Source: Agrostemma githago | Lineage: Eukaryota; Streptophyta; Magnoliopsida; Caryophyllales; Caryophyllaceae | DNA length: 64,000 nucleotides | NCBI GenBank assembly: GCA_958450325.1 | Contig: OY288256.1 | Span: 13,300,557-13,364,556, forward strand | Reading direction: 5' to 3' | Translations under genes and position numbers: made by a program | Notes under the pieces: model-generated | What the model was told of the DNA's origin: nothing | The model's database searches: none | Seen by the model: only the letters and a program-made list of their open reading frames with translations | Shown: positions 48,100 to 60,688 of the stretch, one piece after another | Numbering within the stretch: position 1 is the first letter of the stretch | Layout: the number at the start of each line of letters is the position of its first letter

Positions 48100-50200
48100 G
48101 GTAATCCTGCACATAGGATAAACACAAAGAGGGTAAGAAATGACTAAGAGGTACACCTGGGATAAGAAAGGTCAAGCAAAGTGATCTTTAGCATGCTTCA
48201 AATAAAAGGAGAATCATTGGGTGCCTCTTCCATGCGAGCGTCGTGATGACCCAACCGGGTTCACCTCGTGACAATTTGGGTGCTTCCTCCATGCGAGCGT
48301 CGTGATGACCCGAGCGGGTTCACCTCGTGACAACTCGGGTGCTTCCTCCATGCGAGCGCCGTGATGACCCGAACGGGTTCACCTCATAACAACTCGGGTG
48401 CTTCTCCTCCATGTGAGCGTCGTGATGACCCGAACGGGTTCACCTCATAACAACTCGGGTGCTTCTCCTCCATGCGAGCGTCGTGATGACCCGAACGGGT
48501 TCACCTCATAACAACTCGGGTGCTTCTCCTCCATGCGAGCGTCGTGATGACCCGAATGGGTTAACCTCGTAACAACTCGGGTGCTTCTCCTTCATGTGAG
48601 CGTCGTGATGACCCGAACGAGTTTACCTCATAACAACTCGGCTGAAGACGGAAAATAATCGGGCTAGGTTTCTTCCGTAAGAATCAATGGAATAATAATA
48701 TCACCTTCAAGAATCGACGGACAAAGACCGACGAGTTTGACCCAAATATAGTATGGTACCTACACAAATAGAGCTATGGACGGTATACACCTATAACTAT
48801 AAAATTCAAGGTACCAAAAGAATTTACCTTCACAATCGAATACGAGGGTCTTGAGACGCGTGGAGTAAATCAGTCAAATAGTTGGAACTGCAAATTAAGC
48901 ACAAACTACATATTAGTCACGCCGTAAGTAAATTACTCCCTATCTACTGCTAAAAAAAATAATGAATAAAGGTAGGTGTATATGTAAATTGGAGCCACGA
49001 CAATGATAAATATGCATGGAGTAGAGGGCACATGTTGGCCACACAAGTATTACTAAATCATGCAGGAAGGAGGTTCGTTTATTATTACTAAAAAAAAAGT
49101 GAATGCTTGAAGACAAGGTTTAAAATCATCCCTTGCAATGCCCACCGTTTTACACACAAACATACTCGAGTATAAAAGAGAGATCACTATGTAATCGCTC
49201 TACAAACAAATAAAAGAAGGCCTCGTTACAAACTCGGTGAAGGCAATGACGATGATCTTCGGTCTAACAGTAAAGAATGGCGGTTTATTGATCAATTCAC
49301 AGTTAAGACAAGATTGTATCAAGGCAGAAATAAGACAACACTGAGTCCTAAAACGTATTCCTGCAACTATTCAAATTCAGTCAAAAGAGGAACAAGTCAG
49401 CCAACGAGTGAGGTCTGGTGGCGGGATCCGTTCACAAAATCATGGTCAATGCAAGACTGCATCGAAAGTTAAAAAAAAGGAAGAAGGGAAAGCTACGGAC
49501 AAATTTAAAAAGTAGAGTTTGTGAGTCATAACAATAAGCAAAAGAAGGATAAACATCCAAGAACACAAACAGAGAGATTAAAAGAAAGAAGGATGGCATA
49601 AAGCAAGGAAGAGGCATACCTCACGAGATTAAAGAAAAAAAAAATATACAAAAGTTATGATACATGCAATACTGCTTGCTTGTTTATATAATTTATTTGT
49701 GGGGGAGCTTCAACCCTAATCCCACGAGGGAATCAGGAAAGTTTATTCCATCGTAAGATTAGGAAACTTGCATTAAGGTTTTTCCAAAAGACTGAAGTAT
49801 TCGGTTTCCTTAAAAATTTGCTGCCCCATATATGATATGGGATCCGTTGAGAATCACGTTTTTTGGTTGCCCAAGTACAAGCGAAGTGAATGAAATTTTT
49901 GTTACTCACAGTGCAATAACGGGTCTCGTTAATAAAAATAATCGGTCATTTACCAGGCAAGGCAAACGTGGGTGTATTTTACGATAAACCTGGGCGACCG
50001 CCGACTGCCAAGTCAAGAAAATCTACGGGATCTCAGGTCGCCCGTCAAGTTAGATAATGACAGGGTAACGATAAAAAAAATAGAGAGTTGCCTATACGAC
50101 AAGTTCGGTGCTCATCGACTTCCAAGTCAAAGTCAAACAAAAAAAATGTTCGAGACCCTGCCACTCCTAAACACCCAAACGGTGTACGTGACAAGGTCCC
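48100..50200. other. 3' non-coding region of A / upstream region of the antisense gene
   Basis: No gene is evident. It starts with the 60-bp tandem array (48219-48644), followed by AT-rich DNA. Near 49980-50130 a segment with GACCGCCGACTGCCAAGTCAA and a looser repeat (GTGCTCATCGACTTCCAAGTCAA) occurs. Relative to the antisense gene this is the promoter side. Confidence 0.5.
48219..48644 (+). repeat. 60-bp tandem repeat in A, 7 units
   Basis: Seven units of 59-62 bp, each with CATGCGAGCGTCGTGATGAC, CCGAACGGGTTCACCTC and AACAACTCGGGTGCTTC. An amplified internal tandem repeat near the 3' LTR is a described trait of Retand elements. The array ends 120 bp upstream of the antisense ATG. Confidence 0.9.
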
Positions 50201-50212
50201 GAGGGGGCAATT
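50201..50212 (+). promoter_or_regulatory. Polypurine tract of element A
   Basis: GAGGGGGCAATT directly before the 3' LTR start at 50213; it would prime plus-strand synthesis. Confidence 0.7.
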
Positions 50213-53200
50213 TGTAGGCACTAAAAATTTATTAAAGTGCCGAATAAATAAATTTAATTAATTATTTTGAGTTAATACGAAATTTCAGCTCAATTTAACT
50301 ATTTTGTCCCGAGTAAAAGAAATATGGGTCGGTCCGAATTACAAAATGAACTATTTGGATCATTAAACCCGAAAATAAGACAAATTGGGCTAATGTCACT
50401 AATAAACCCAAAAATGAGCATGTGACTACAAAGTCCACCAAGGAGAAATCAAAACTCTATAAATAGAGCTCTTCTCATTCATTTGAAGACAATTGGAGAA
50501 ATTCTGAAGCAAAGGATCCAGAGAAAAAAAGATACAAGTCGCTACAAGCCTCTCCATGAAATCCGTCGCAAGCTGTAACAACCCGGATTTTCGATGACTT
50601 AAATTAATAAATAATGCGGAAAGTTATCTAAGTCATTTAATTTAACTTATATCAGAGTGTAAATAAATCTGGATCGCTACGGATCCTTACAACAAATGAC
50701 TATAAATTACATAGTCTTGATTCACTTAGTACAGAAAATAGATTGGAATTTATACAAACATATTACTCCTATATATTAAATCTCTCTCGCTCGATTCCCC
50801 AATGTCTCAGACCTGCAAAAATTAAAACAGTGGCCGCTGAGCAGGACAGCAACCAAGTCGTTCATCTAACATCACCTCGACCACATAAGACAATCATGTG
50901 AATAACAAATAATATGCTTACAAAAATATTAAAGGATATCACGTAACAGATAGTTTCCTTTAATTCAATTATCAACATGCGAGGTGATGAAAACGATAAA
51001 GTTTAAAAGATGGGACATTGGCAGCCATTTGATTTTAAAAATCATTTTTCACGTAAACAGAGAATATACACACGAGTCGTGGCTCCTAGTATCACCGCTA
51101 CATCCTATTTGCTTGCATCTCACCAATAGAAGTAACCATGTTACCAACTCGTAGACCGAACCAATCTTATGAGGTTTACATCTCACCCATAAGGCTTAAT
51201 TGGGTCGAACTTCAATTATATTATACGTTTATTCAAACGGGGCTCTGGGCGAAATGAAAGCTGATGATTACATTCTCTGCATCACCAAGAGGGAACCCGC
51301 AGTTTTCAGAATCTTGTTCTGCCCCCATAACCTAGGTAGTAATACTGATCAAGTACTTGTCTATATATGCGCACATACCCTACGCAGACTCTTGAACCGC
51401 AGCTCTCACTGTCGTAGGACGACTACCTTAAACACTAGGTCGACTCTCAGCCGCAACTTTTGAGTCTGCTTTTCATTACAAGTGCAGTCGAAACACCATG
51501 AGTGGTAGAATCCAACACAAGCTATTCGTCCCAGACTCGCATCGTAAACTTTATATAAAAGCCGCCCGTGAACAAGTAGTATTTTATTTGGTGATCTTCA
51601 ATAATTGGTCGGACTCATTTGAAACAGTCAAATCCTCAAATACTTACTTTCAGTGTGACAACATTATACTTTAATCCTCAAGTGTCACCCGAAACGTTAT
51701 ATCCCAAATATCGTTTAATATTTTTAAAGTAGCAAATTCTTTTAAATGAAGTTTTATATAAAAAAATGTAAGGTATAATAATAATAATAATAAAATATTA
51801 TTTTAAAATTTATAGTTTCTAAAGAATATAAAAGTTTCTGAAAAATATAAATTAAGTCGTACTTAGTCGATTTACAAAATTTGACGTAAAATCATTTTAA
51901 AAATATTTATAAATGTCATGTAAAAATTTCGGAATAAAATAAATCCATTTATTTTAGAAAAAATGAAATTTATAAATTTGTACTTATATAAAATAATATG
52001 TGAATTTTATTAAAATAAGATTTTGTAGGTTACTAATCTACTCCATTTTTATAATATATAAACAAATGTAAAAGTACTAAAGAAAATTAAATACGACCAA
52101 AATTACAATTATACAGAGTATAAAGTACATAGAATAAACATACATGGCAAATAGAAGTAAATAAATAAAATACAATGAAAATGATATAAGTAAATTTTAT
52201 TAATTTAAGTTCTTTTATTCATTTTCTCAATTTTTTCATATAGATAGAAATGTACAGGTGATAAATAGGTAAATTAAACAAGTGATAATTTAGTCAAGTT
52301 AAATTTAGTCATAATAAAATATCATGTAACATTTTTATATATACACGTAAGTAATTTAGTCATACAAATAAACCTAAATATTTAAATAAGCAATTTATTA
52401 AATTACTAACATAATATACTTATATATAAGAAATGTTGTTAGAAGAAAAGTTTGGTTAGTATGGTTACCTCAGCTATTACGGAGTATTATTTATTAACGT
52501 TATTAAGAATTAAAGATCGTCAGGTCAATAATAACATCTACGTTAGAAAAATCGTCTTTTTTCCTCCTTTAAAGAAATTTTCGGGTCGAAATGATTTGAC
52601 CCAAATGCGATCCTAGAAAAGTGATCCCGTCAAATACCGAGTAGCTCCTCATTCCCGATGCTCCAATTATAGAGAAAGATGAGGGAGTAATTACAGTATG
52701 TAGTACGAAGTATATAGTATTGTATAGTAAATAATAGAAGTAGTACGTAGTAACACAGTATGTAGTACGTATGAGTAGTAGTGTAAGTAGTACTCGTATA
52801 ACCTAGTAAGTACTAGGTAGGAGTAATAGGTTTAGTACATTAGTAAGTTAGAAATATAGTGGGTTAGATACATAGAATTAGTGTATGTATGATAGTATAT
52901 ATAGGATGAGGAAGTAGGAGGTGTAGAACATGTAGGGGAGCAAACGTGGGTGAAAGGAGGAGGAGTAGATAGTGTAGGATTAATTAGGTGTATAGGTTAG
53001 TGTAGTATTAGAAAAATAGGTTAGGTAGTGTGTAGTATTATTAGTAACTTATACAAAAATGTGGAGGCTAACGTGGGAGGTCAACAAGAGTCCAACTTTC
53101 GGTCCATTTTTCGTACAAATGTCTTTTTTTCTTAAAAAGTTGAAATATAAGATTATGAAATTAAATTAATGGAAACCGTAAAATTTATATTTAAAAAGGA

Positions 53201-53858
53201 ATTTGTGAGACGGTAAGTAAAACAGACGGTATATAGTATTATGGGACAAAAGTTATAAGAAATCATTATTTTAAGAATTCGTTAAATTATTTCTAAATTT
53301 TTATGAGACGAGAAAACGTTAAAACGACAAGTCAATACTAAAAATGTTTCCGAGTTTTAAACCTTATTTAACGAAAGATAATTTTTTTAATACTTCGATA
53401 AATAAATTCTCATATTTTTATAACGAAATAATTTTTAACTTAACGAAAGTAAAATATTTTATTTACAAAACTAATTTTTTAAACGTAAAACTTGGTTTAA
53501 ATAAATGTTTAAAATTTTAACTCTATTTGAAAAATACAGGGTATTACACAAGCAGTCAACAAGCACGATAAATCGCGCCGCCTGCTCAGAAGATCCAAGA
53601 CAAATTCAAACATTCAAGGGAGATTCAAGTCATCGCGACCCTCTCAAGAACATCAAGTTAAAACGCACGCAAGGCAGTACAAGTCAGCTACGCACGCGTC
53701 CCTCACGTGTACCACGTACACGTGTTCCCTAAACGGCGTATTAGAATTAGAGGATACATCAGAGATTGTACACGATCTTTTTGATAAATAATTAATAAAA
53801 TTTATTTGTTTTCTTATTTTGTATTTCAGTTTTCTGCGATACAAAATTTGTCGTTACA
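50213..53858 (+). repeat. 3' LTR of element A, split by F
   Basis: Pieces 50213-50573 and 53554-53858 add up to 666 bp, exactly the 5' LTR length. They are separated by F and the CAAGC duplication. Confidence 0.92.
50574..53548. mobile_element. Element F: 2975-bp solo LTR, probably Tekay-type gypsy
   Basis: Starts TGTAACAACCCGG, ends CAGGGTATTACA, with perfect duplication CAAGC (50569-50573, 53549-53553). No gene or second LTR is inside. The ends and the AATAAATAATGCGGAA sequence near the start resemble long LTRs of Tekay-type chromoviruses. Recombination between two LTRs of a full element would leave this structure. 52680-53040 is rich in GTAGTA/GTAGTACGTA low-complexity sequence. Confidence 0.78.
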
Positions 53859-53863
53859 AGTTC

Positions 53864-54168
53864 ATACAGGGTGGGTCGGGTTTCAACCCAAACTTAATGA
53901 AATATGTAAAACTTTGAACTTTTATTTTTTTATGAAGTTATGTATTCATATTTGCTTTATACGGAGTATTAAAATTTGAGACTTTAAATTATAAACTACT
54001 CGTATTTTTATAACAAAAACTAAAAATGGGAAATGAAATAAAGTGAACAAAATAATATAAAATGAATAATACAATGCAAATAATATAAAGTTAATAAATA
54101 CAAACTAACTAACAAAGTGAACAAAAGAAAACATATTTTATGGATTATTGGATACTTTGTTATTTAAT
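53864..54168. other. Right flank of the nested complex
   Basis: AT-rich non-coding DNA that continues the sequence broken at 8494. Its first bases (GGGTGGGTCGGGTTTCAACCC) resemble the GGGTCGGGTCTGGGTCC stretch at 56218-56240; both may be old DNA-transposon ends. Confidence 0.4.
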
Positions 54169-54182
54169 TTAAACATATATAA

Positions 54183-55713
54183 CATCTTTCATAGACTCTC
54201 TAAAATTTTCTCTCTCTAAAAATATCCTCCCTAAATCTTCCCCAAAAACAAAACCCTAATTTTATGGTGCACCACCGCAATTGCCGCCCCACCTCTCTCC
54301 CTTCCCTCCTCACAAAACCTCGTCGGAGATGGGACTCTTCTTAGGTCCATCTCCGGCGAGCTTTTACTCCTCCTTCGATTAACCTTGTTTCAATTAGGCC
54401 TTTTGATTCTTTGATTGATGGGTCTTTCTGCCATTTGATCGCTCTTCTTCCTCTTTGTGTTTTTATGGTGTTGTGGTTGCCGGTCTGCATTCTAACCTAA
54501 CCATTCCAGTTGATGGATCTCCTGTCAATTTATGTCGTGTGTTTTGTTGTAGTGGTTAATCATCTAGAGGTGTTCCCCGACCCCTTGCCCCTTCCCCCAC
54601 CTCTCTCGGTGAGCCACTGTTCTTTTCTTTGGGTTTTCTGTTTTTTTTTAAAAAAAAAACACACAATGAAATGTTTAAGTTGTCCGTAGGTTGGCAGGCT
54701 GATTTCTTTTTTTGTTCTTTGTCTTTGTCTAGGTCTTGGTTGTGTAGGTTTTGATTGGGTGTTCCCCTCTCGCTCGCCCCCTCCCCCACCTCGTAATTCC
54801 TGCATTACCTCTTTTCTTGGGTCCGTTTGAAGATCCCGGGTCCGTTTGAAGATCCGTTTGTATCGTTTGTCTCGTCCATTTTCTGTGCTATATTTAGGTT
54901 AGGATGCATGTGGTTGGCTCCACTTGTTTTGATTTTTCTTGTTTCTTGGTTTTTTGTTTGAGCCTTTTTTGGGAGGAGGACTCTTTGTCTTTTCTTGGTT
55001 CTTGAGTCTATTTGATTTCTTGTGTCTGATCGATGGGGTATGAGAGCTCTTGTGTGTTGTGCTTGAGTTGGGTTGGGTTTGGTTGTGGGTGGATTGGTTG
55101 CGGTGGTTCTTCGATTTGCATGTCGCTTAAAATAATAATTAACTTTCTACTTATGCTTTTTATTTCAATAAATTTCCTTCTTGAAGGAAATATGGTTGAT
55201 AATAAGTTAGGTTTGTGCTTGCGGTCGGTGTGGGTTGACATAACCATGATTTGGTCTTGTATGGTGTCTTTTACGAGTTTGGTTGTGGGATTTTCCTTGT
55301 CCTCGATTCTCTACTTTCTGGATCTTTTGGACCGTTGGCCTTTTGATTGTGGGGTTATATCATCAAGGTGTAGGAGTTTATTCTACATCGGAGGCATGTC
55401 TGCTCTCCACTGTTTCATTCTACGCCCTTTTCGCAAGGGCGTAAGTATACCTTGCTCCTGTTACTTCGCGACTCAGCTGTTTCAGTGGTCCCTGAGAGCT
55501 GGCGATTGTCTTGATGAAATAGATAATGACGTTCGTGTCCAATGCTTCGTTCACCATCATCCCGCCGTTGTCTACCGACGGTTTTCTCTTATGGTTATTG
55601 TACTAATAGTTGTCTCGTATTTCGTTTCTATGTATAATAAGGGATGTATTATGGGCCTCCCGAGCCCAAACATTATGTAATCCCAACGGTTTTTCTTGGC
55701 TAGCAAAAAAAAA
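54183..55713 (+). mobile_element. LINE-like retrotransposed insertion with 14-bp target duplication
   Basis: The insertion lies between two copies of TTAAACATATATAA (54169-54182 and 55714-55727) and ends in a run of nine A's (55705-55713) after CTTGGCTAGC. Variable-length duplication plus poly-A marks target-primed reverse transcription. The 5' part is pyrimidine-rich with AAAACCCTAATTTT, like a LINE 5' UTR. No endonuclease or reverse transcriptase is visible. The 215-codon open frame 55033-55680 is Ser/Leu/Cys-rich and not recognised. It may be an internally deleted LINE, or a retrocopy of a cellular RNA. Confidence 0.75.
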
Positions 55714-55727
55714 TTAAACATATATAA

Positions 55728-57127
55728 ACCAAAGTAATGAATTATAAAATGGAGGAGTGATGAATAATAAAACAATGTAAACCAAATAGGATCGCTCAAA
55801 AAAAAATGTAAACCAAATAGGAATATATATATATATGTTATGCATATGAACAAAATAAAGATAGGTATGCATGAGAAATGAAGCGTGCAAAAATGCAGGA
55901 TCATATGAGGACTTAAGGAGGTCCTATTTCATGTCAGAATTGAACGCATTTGTATTTTGGGACTTCAATGGACGAACAACATGCAACAACAATAAAAACA
56001 AACGCAGGTTCGTCCATCCTTACAAACTCATTGAACACACTTGATATTGTCGATGCCCTGAGAGATTTATTGTAGCTAAGCTAATTGTATGAGTTCTCTC
56101 TTTTTAAAGACACCTTTTTTGTTACAAAATATACAATTAACATTACAAATGTCGGACCCAGACTCTAGAAATACCTATCGTGTTTGGTAATGGTTATATA
56201 TTTTAAACCCTGACGGATCGGGTCGGGTCTGGGTCCAACCTATGAAATACCGGGTCAGGTCGTCCGGGCCGTATAGGACCTTACCCATTGTCATCCCTAA
56301 CTTGTGGTGATATGATTAATGATTGTTGTCATAGACTCATAGTGATTGTTTATTTGACAATAATAAAATGGATGATAATAATAACATGGAGATGGAAGAT
56401 GATGAATGAGAGTTAAGATTTTTTTTTAAGTCAATGAGAGTTAAGAATGATTAGATGAAGTATGTAGACTTGGAAAAAGAAAAAAAATATTATGTTTTCC
56501 GTCAAGTTCAGATGAAATTTGGACTTTTTTGTCGGAAAATGTTAGTTGGTGTCTTTTGACAAAAAAATACTCTCTCCGATTCACCGGATACTTGCACATA
56601 TCCTCTATATATAATAAGAGCATCTTTTAGAGGCTTATGAAGTATGCCAAGTGGCAAACCAACAATTCAGTATTTATTTTTCAGTTTTACATTTTTTTTT
56701 ATTTGTATTGTATGTATTTGTATTTTTATTTTTATAATGATAATGATAATGATGATAATGAATGCAGGAAGAACTTGAGCTCCACCATGAAGCAATGTGG
56801 GGCCCCACGAAATAACGACAACAGCCCAATAACTGATCCCTATAATACCCAAAGCCATAGGAATCATCAAGGATAAGGAGTTACGGTTGTTTGTCGAATT
56901 ACGGTTCACTTGCGGTTTAATGTGCAGCAGTTTTTTTTATCTTGGCAAAATAATATGATTTTTATTTGCATTTTAATTTTAGTTTTTTCATTGTAATGTC
57001 ATTTTAGTATCACAACAGCCAAATTACAATTGAAAAACTGAAACACAACATCCCACTTGACACAATATATGGAGGAGTTTAGCAGTTTCCAATTTTAGAT
57101 TCACAAAAAGAATAGTTACAACAAGCC
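55728..57127. other. Intergenic region and presumed promoter of the first RPA-like gene
   Basis: AT-rich, only short ORFs. 56200-56280 has GC-rich GGGTCGGGTC / CGGGTCAGGTC motifs. A GATAAT microsatellite lies at about 56735-56762. The last few hundred bases should contain the promoter of the gene at 57128. Confidence 0.45.
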
Positions 57128-59751
57128 ATGGCTGAAAAAAAATATCAAAACCCAACATACATGAAGCCCAAAAAAATTACAATTGCGACGCTCGATGGAT
57201 ATCTATGTGATACATCAATAGAATGCCGAGTTGTACGAAAATGGAAGGGAAAAATACTAAACGCGGACGTTGAAGATACAGTTGTTAACTTTTTACTACT
57301 CGATGAAGAAGTATGTGATGTTCTTATTATAGTTGTAATTATTTATCATCATACATGTCGTTTGATTATTTATTGTTTCATTTTCTAAAAATTGGACAAT
57401 CCGTGTTTAAGGGAAATATGGTGCAAGCGACAACAACTAGAACAAGTGTGCAATATTTTGATGAAAAAATCAAGGAAGGTCAATCGTACGAGTTCGCAAG
57501 ATTTTGCACCACAATAAATAAAGGTACAGATATTGCTACCGCACATACATGTCGGATCATAATGACAGCCAAAACAAGTGTGCAAGAAATTGATCGCATA
57601 ACAAATATTCTTCAAAGTGGGGTTATCTCCACAATCGAAGAAATTAAGAACACCCACAAGGTAATTCATTTGACTTATATTTAATTTTTCTCCATATAAT
57701 ATACAAATACACTGTACTTTAACCCAACAATAATACATCTAGGGGGGTCGTTATGTGACATTGGGCATAATAACCAAAGTAGATGACTCTACAAAATGGT
57801 ACCGTCAAATTTGCATGACATGTAAAACAAAAGTTGGTAAGAAAGATGATCAACTATGGTATTGTGGAAGAGAATATTGTCCAGGATATGAACAAGGAAT
57901 GGAAGAATGCTTCACCAAGTAAGTGCCAGTTTTAGTAATATATTTGAATCTATGTATTCTAACATTTTATTTATAAATATGAACATTTATTATATTATCT
58001 CAAAAACACCCGTTAAATATAAACATCATAAATTATTATTATTACTATTATTCAGTTTTTAATCACCACTCGGATGTAACTTTATTAATCATTGAAAAGA
58101 GAAAGATAATACTCCAAATTAGAAGGAATATTACTAACTACGTATGAATAAAAATTGAAAAGTGAAAAGTTAGAGTTAGATGGAAGTGTTGTAATAGGCC
58201 AAAAAGTATTCGCGTCCATCAGAATTTTACTGTCACAAGGATAGATAGGTAGTCGTGGTGGTGAATAATGCAATATGTTACAGAATAACAAAATGTTACG
58301 GAGTAAATTATGTTTAAATATTGCAACATTTGTTTCATTTAATTTATATAAGTAGATTTATATAACAATTGGTCCAAATAAGTGTTATAACATAAATTAT
58401 GTGCATACAATAAATTAAGTTAAACAAATGATTTAATTGTTAAAAAAAAAAATTAATTTAGCAAGTCAAAATAATAATATATGTACATTTTTCCTTAAGT
58501 CAAACTAAATTTATTATTTAATTTTAATATATGTACATTTTTCCTTAAGTCAAACTAAATTTATTATTTAATTTTTTTGGGTGCATACATTTTGTATGTG
58601 AACATTCGCCTACCTAATTTAAGAAAAACAGACATAGTGATTCAATTTAAATAAAAAAAAAAACTTTGCGTGCAAAAAATCTTGCTGTGCTGATTTCTTG
58701 AAACACTAATTACAATATATTTTAAATACGTATGACCTTACAATCAACAAAATATCTTACTAAAAACTTATGACATGCTGGATGTATGTCATTAATTAAA
58801 TAATTATCATCAATTCACAAAATATAGATAATTAATTCTCAAATAATATGCTGACCGAATTATATAATGTTTTTACTAGATTCAAGGTAAAAAATTTTGC
58901 CGAAAATGAAAAATGGAGAGAAGTTTAAGATCAAAATGTCGGACAGTTTGATCAAGCTGAAGGTTAAGAAAAATGTTGTTGAATGCATGGAAAACCCAAG
59001 CAAGGTACTATTTTTAAAAAATAATGCATGACTAACATTTATATAAAATATACAATGCAACAATGCCTTGCTAATTGTATGGAGTATTAACATATAATAC
59101 ATACAATTAATGAATCTAGGGTCCAAACAATACTCAATTGCCACAAGAGCTGCAAAATTTTCTAATGAAAGAGTATGTACTCAAGCTTCATGTGTCACAA
59201 TGGTTTAATGTGGCTCAAGGATCTACAACCTACAACGTTATCGACTTTTCGGAAGCGGAGAACCACAAAATACAATGGAAGGAGAAAATCATGCAACATG
59301 TAAGTATCTAATACACGATCTCTTAATTAAGTCATTTAATTAATAAGTATGGAGAATTGCTTAAATCTGAATTGTAGGAAAAAAGCACAATTACAACAAG
59401 TCATTCGAAGAATAGCGTAGAACCGGTAAGTCAAGCCATTTCACAACACGATTTTTTTAAGGATTTTCCATTATTTTAGTGGATAAACTATGAAACTAAA
59501 TATAATAAGATTACCAAATATTTGACAACAGGTTGCTTTACCGGTTGGATATTCATCTTCATCAAATTTTTTTTGAAGAGGACAAGAAAAATGAGATGCA
59601 ACTGCCACAAAAAGATGTAACACCAACTAGCAAGACAACACACAAAAGAGGAATTGTTATATTAGAGGACTCGCCTACAAATCAAACAAGTTTTTCAGAT
59701 ATAGGGTCATCCTCAAAAGATAAAATGACATGGAAGGCCAGCAAATAAATC
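57128..59751 (+). pseudogene. RPA70-like (replication protein A large subunit) gene 1, two frameshifts
   Basis: Seven exons with GT..AG borders: 57128-57313, 57412-57660, 57743-57918, 58880-59004, 59120-59299, 59378-59425, 59532-59751. The first OB fold covers about residues 15-130 (VVRKWKG, DEEGNMVQATTT, YEFARF). Exon 3 begins the DBD-C-like part with a zinc ribbon C-x2-C ... C-x4-C (ICMTC ... WYCGREYC). Exon 5 has FVMKEYVLKLHVSQWFN-type end strands. Compared with gene 2 the middle OB fold is missing. A frame change in an A run of exon 4 (58901-58912) and one in the T8 run of exon 7 (59567-59574) break the reading; both are in homopolymers, so sequencing error is possible. RPA proteins bind single-stranded DNA; such divergent copies are numerous in plants and mostly uncharacterised. 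Confidence 0.68.
58477..58577. repeat. 50-bp tandem duplication in intron 3 of RPA-like gene 1
   Basis: Two adjacent, nearly identical copies of a segment starting ATATATGTACATTTTTCC. The intron (57919-58879, 961 bp) is otherwise AT-rich with no recognised element. Confidence 0.85.
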
Positions 59752-60265
59752 AAATGCAAGGATGTTTATTATACACTACTACTATGTCTCAAGTTGCTTT
59801 AAGGCTTTTCTCAATTAGGATTCCTATATGTAGTTTGTTTTAAAAGACCGTCGTTTAGTTTGTTTTAAAAGACCGTCGTTCAAAATATTTGTTCTCTACC
59901 GTTCACGTTGACGAACAATTTTATATAAAGTACTATGCGATATGTTTAATTAGTTTACATTTTCATTGCGTGACAACAATAGATACATCATAAGTAATAC
60001 GATAATTAATCATAAAATACTTTGGCTATAGTTCGTAAATTCATGGTTACAGTAAACAAAATTGTAATTTAATATGAACAATCACAAGTGAACAAAATAA
60101 AACTGTGTTCTAAATATTTTTAGGCAATTGGTATGTCATTATTTAGGTATAAGTTGGACCTTAAATGTCATAGATTGAGGGAATGCTAATCATACTAACA
60201 AATATTTTCTACCATTACAAAGTAAGATCAACTTTGGTCCATTCCAATGAAAATCCACTTGAATC

Positions 60266-60520
60266 ATCGTAAGATCGTCATTAATTCGGGAAAGTAATAC
60301 ATTAATTAATTGTTCATTTAATTTAGTAATTAAAAGTATACTAATTTTTTAATTAATTAAATTTGCACACCAAAAAAGAAGAATGATTATTATAATTAAT
60401 TTGATGGAGTTATTTGTTTATTTGCGTTGAAATAATAATTATAATAATTTTGGTGTGTCAAGGATTCCATGTATACGTGAAAGGTTATTGTTTTATACGG
60501 TAGTTTATAAAATGGTGTTT
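60266..60520 (+). repeat. Direct repeat, copy 1 (partner 60689-60943)
   Basis: Both copies run from ATCGTAAG(A/G)TCGTCATTAATTC to AAATGGTGTTT, with several substitutions and small indels, 423 bp apart. The same orientation and spacing suggest a segmental duplication of about 420 bp with a diverged remainder. Confidence 0.85.
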
Positions 60521-60688
60521 GGTGTCCAGACCCCATGCTACGTACTTACAAGTTGGTATTCTTTCATATGGTGGCCCGACAAACATAATCATTCTTTAAT
60601 TATTTATTTATTCATCATCAATGCAAAGCAACAAAATAAGATTCCTAATGGAAATACAGTCGATACTAGGTCTCACGTTAGATTATTT

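Larger units (their letters stand above)
8500..53858 (+). mobile_element. Element A: Tat/Retand-like Ty3/gypsy retrotransposon, host of the whole nest
   Basis: Starts TGTAGGCACT, ends GTCGTTACA, with the perfect duplication AGTTC at 8495-8499 and 53859-53863. Its two LTRs are both 666 bp once F and its duplication are removed. After subtracting B, D and F (each with 5 bp of duplication) about 9.8 kb remains. Order: 5' LTR, primer site, gag, tandem repeats, Tat-type 3' motifs, antisense plant mobile domain gene, a second tandem array, polypurine tract, 3' LTR. No reverse transcriptase, RNase H or integrase could be found, so A is non-autonomous. By eye about 26 substitutions separate the two LTRs (near 4%), making it clearly older than D. 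Confidence 0.88.

Noticed and set aside
51200..51463. 87-codon ORF in the solo LTR F
   Set aside because: No domain, no start context, and the surrounding sequence is LTR.
55033..55680. Independent 215-codon protein gene
   Set aside because: It lies inside the poly-A-terminated insertion, has odd composition and no recognised domain; kept only as part of that insertion.
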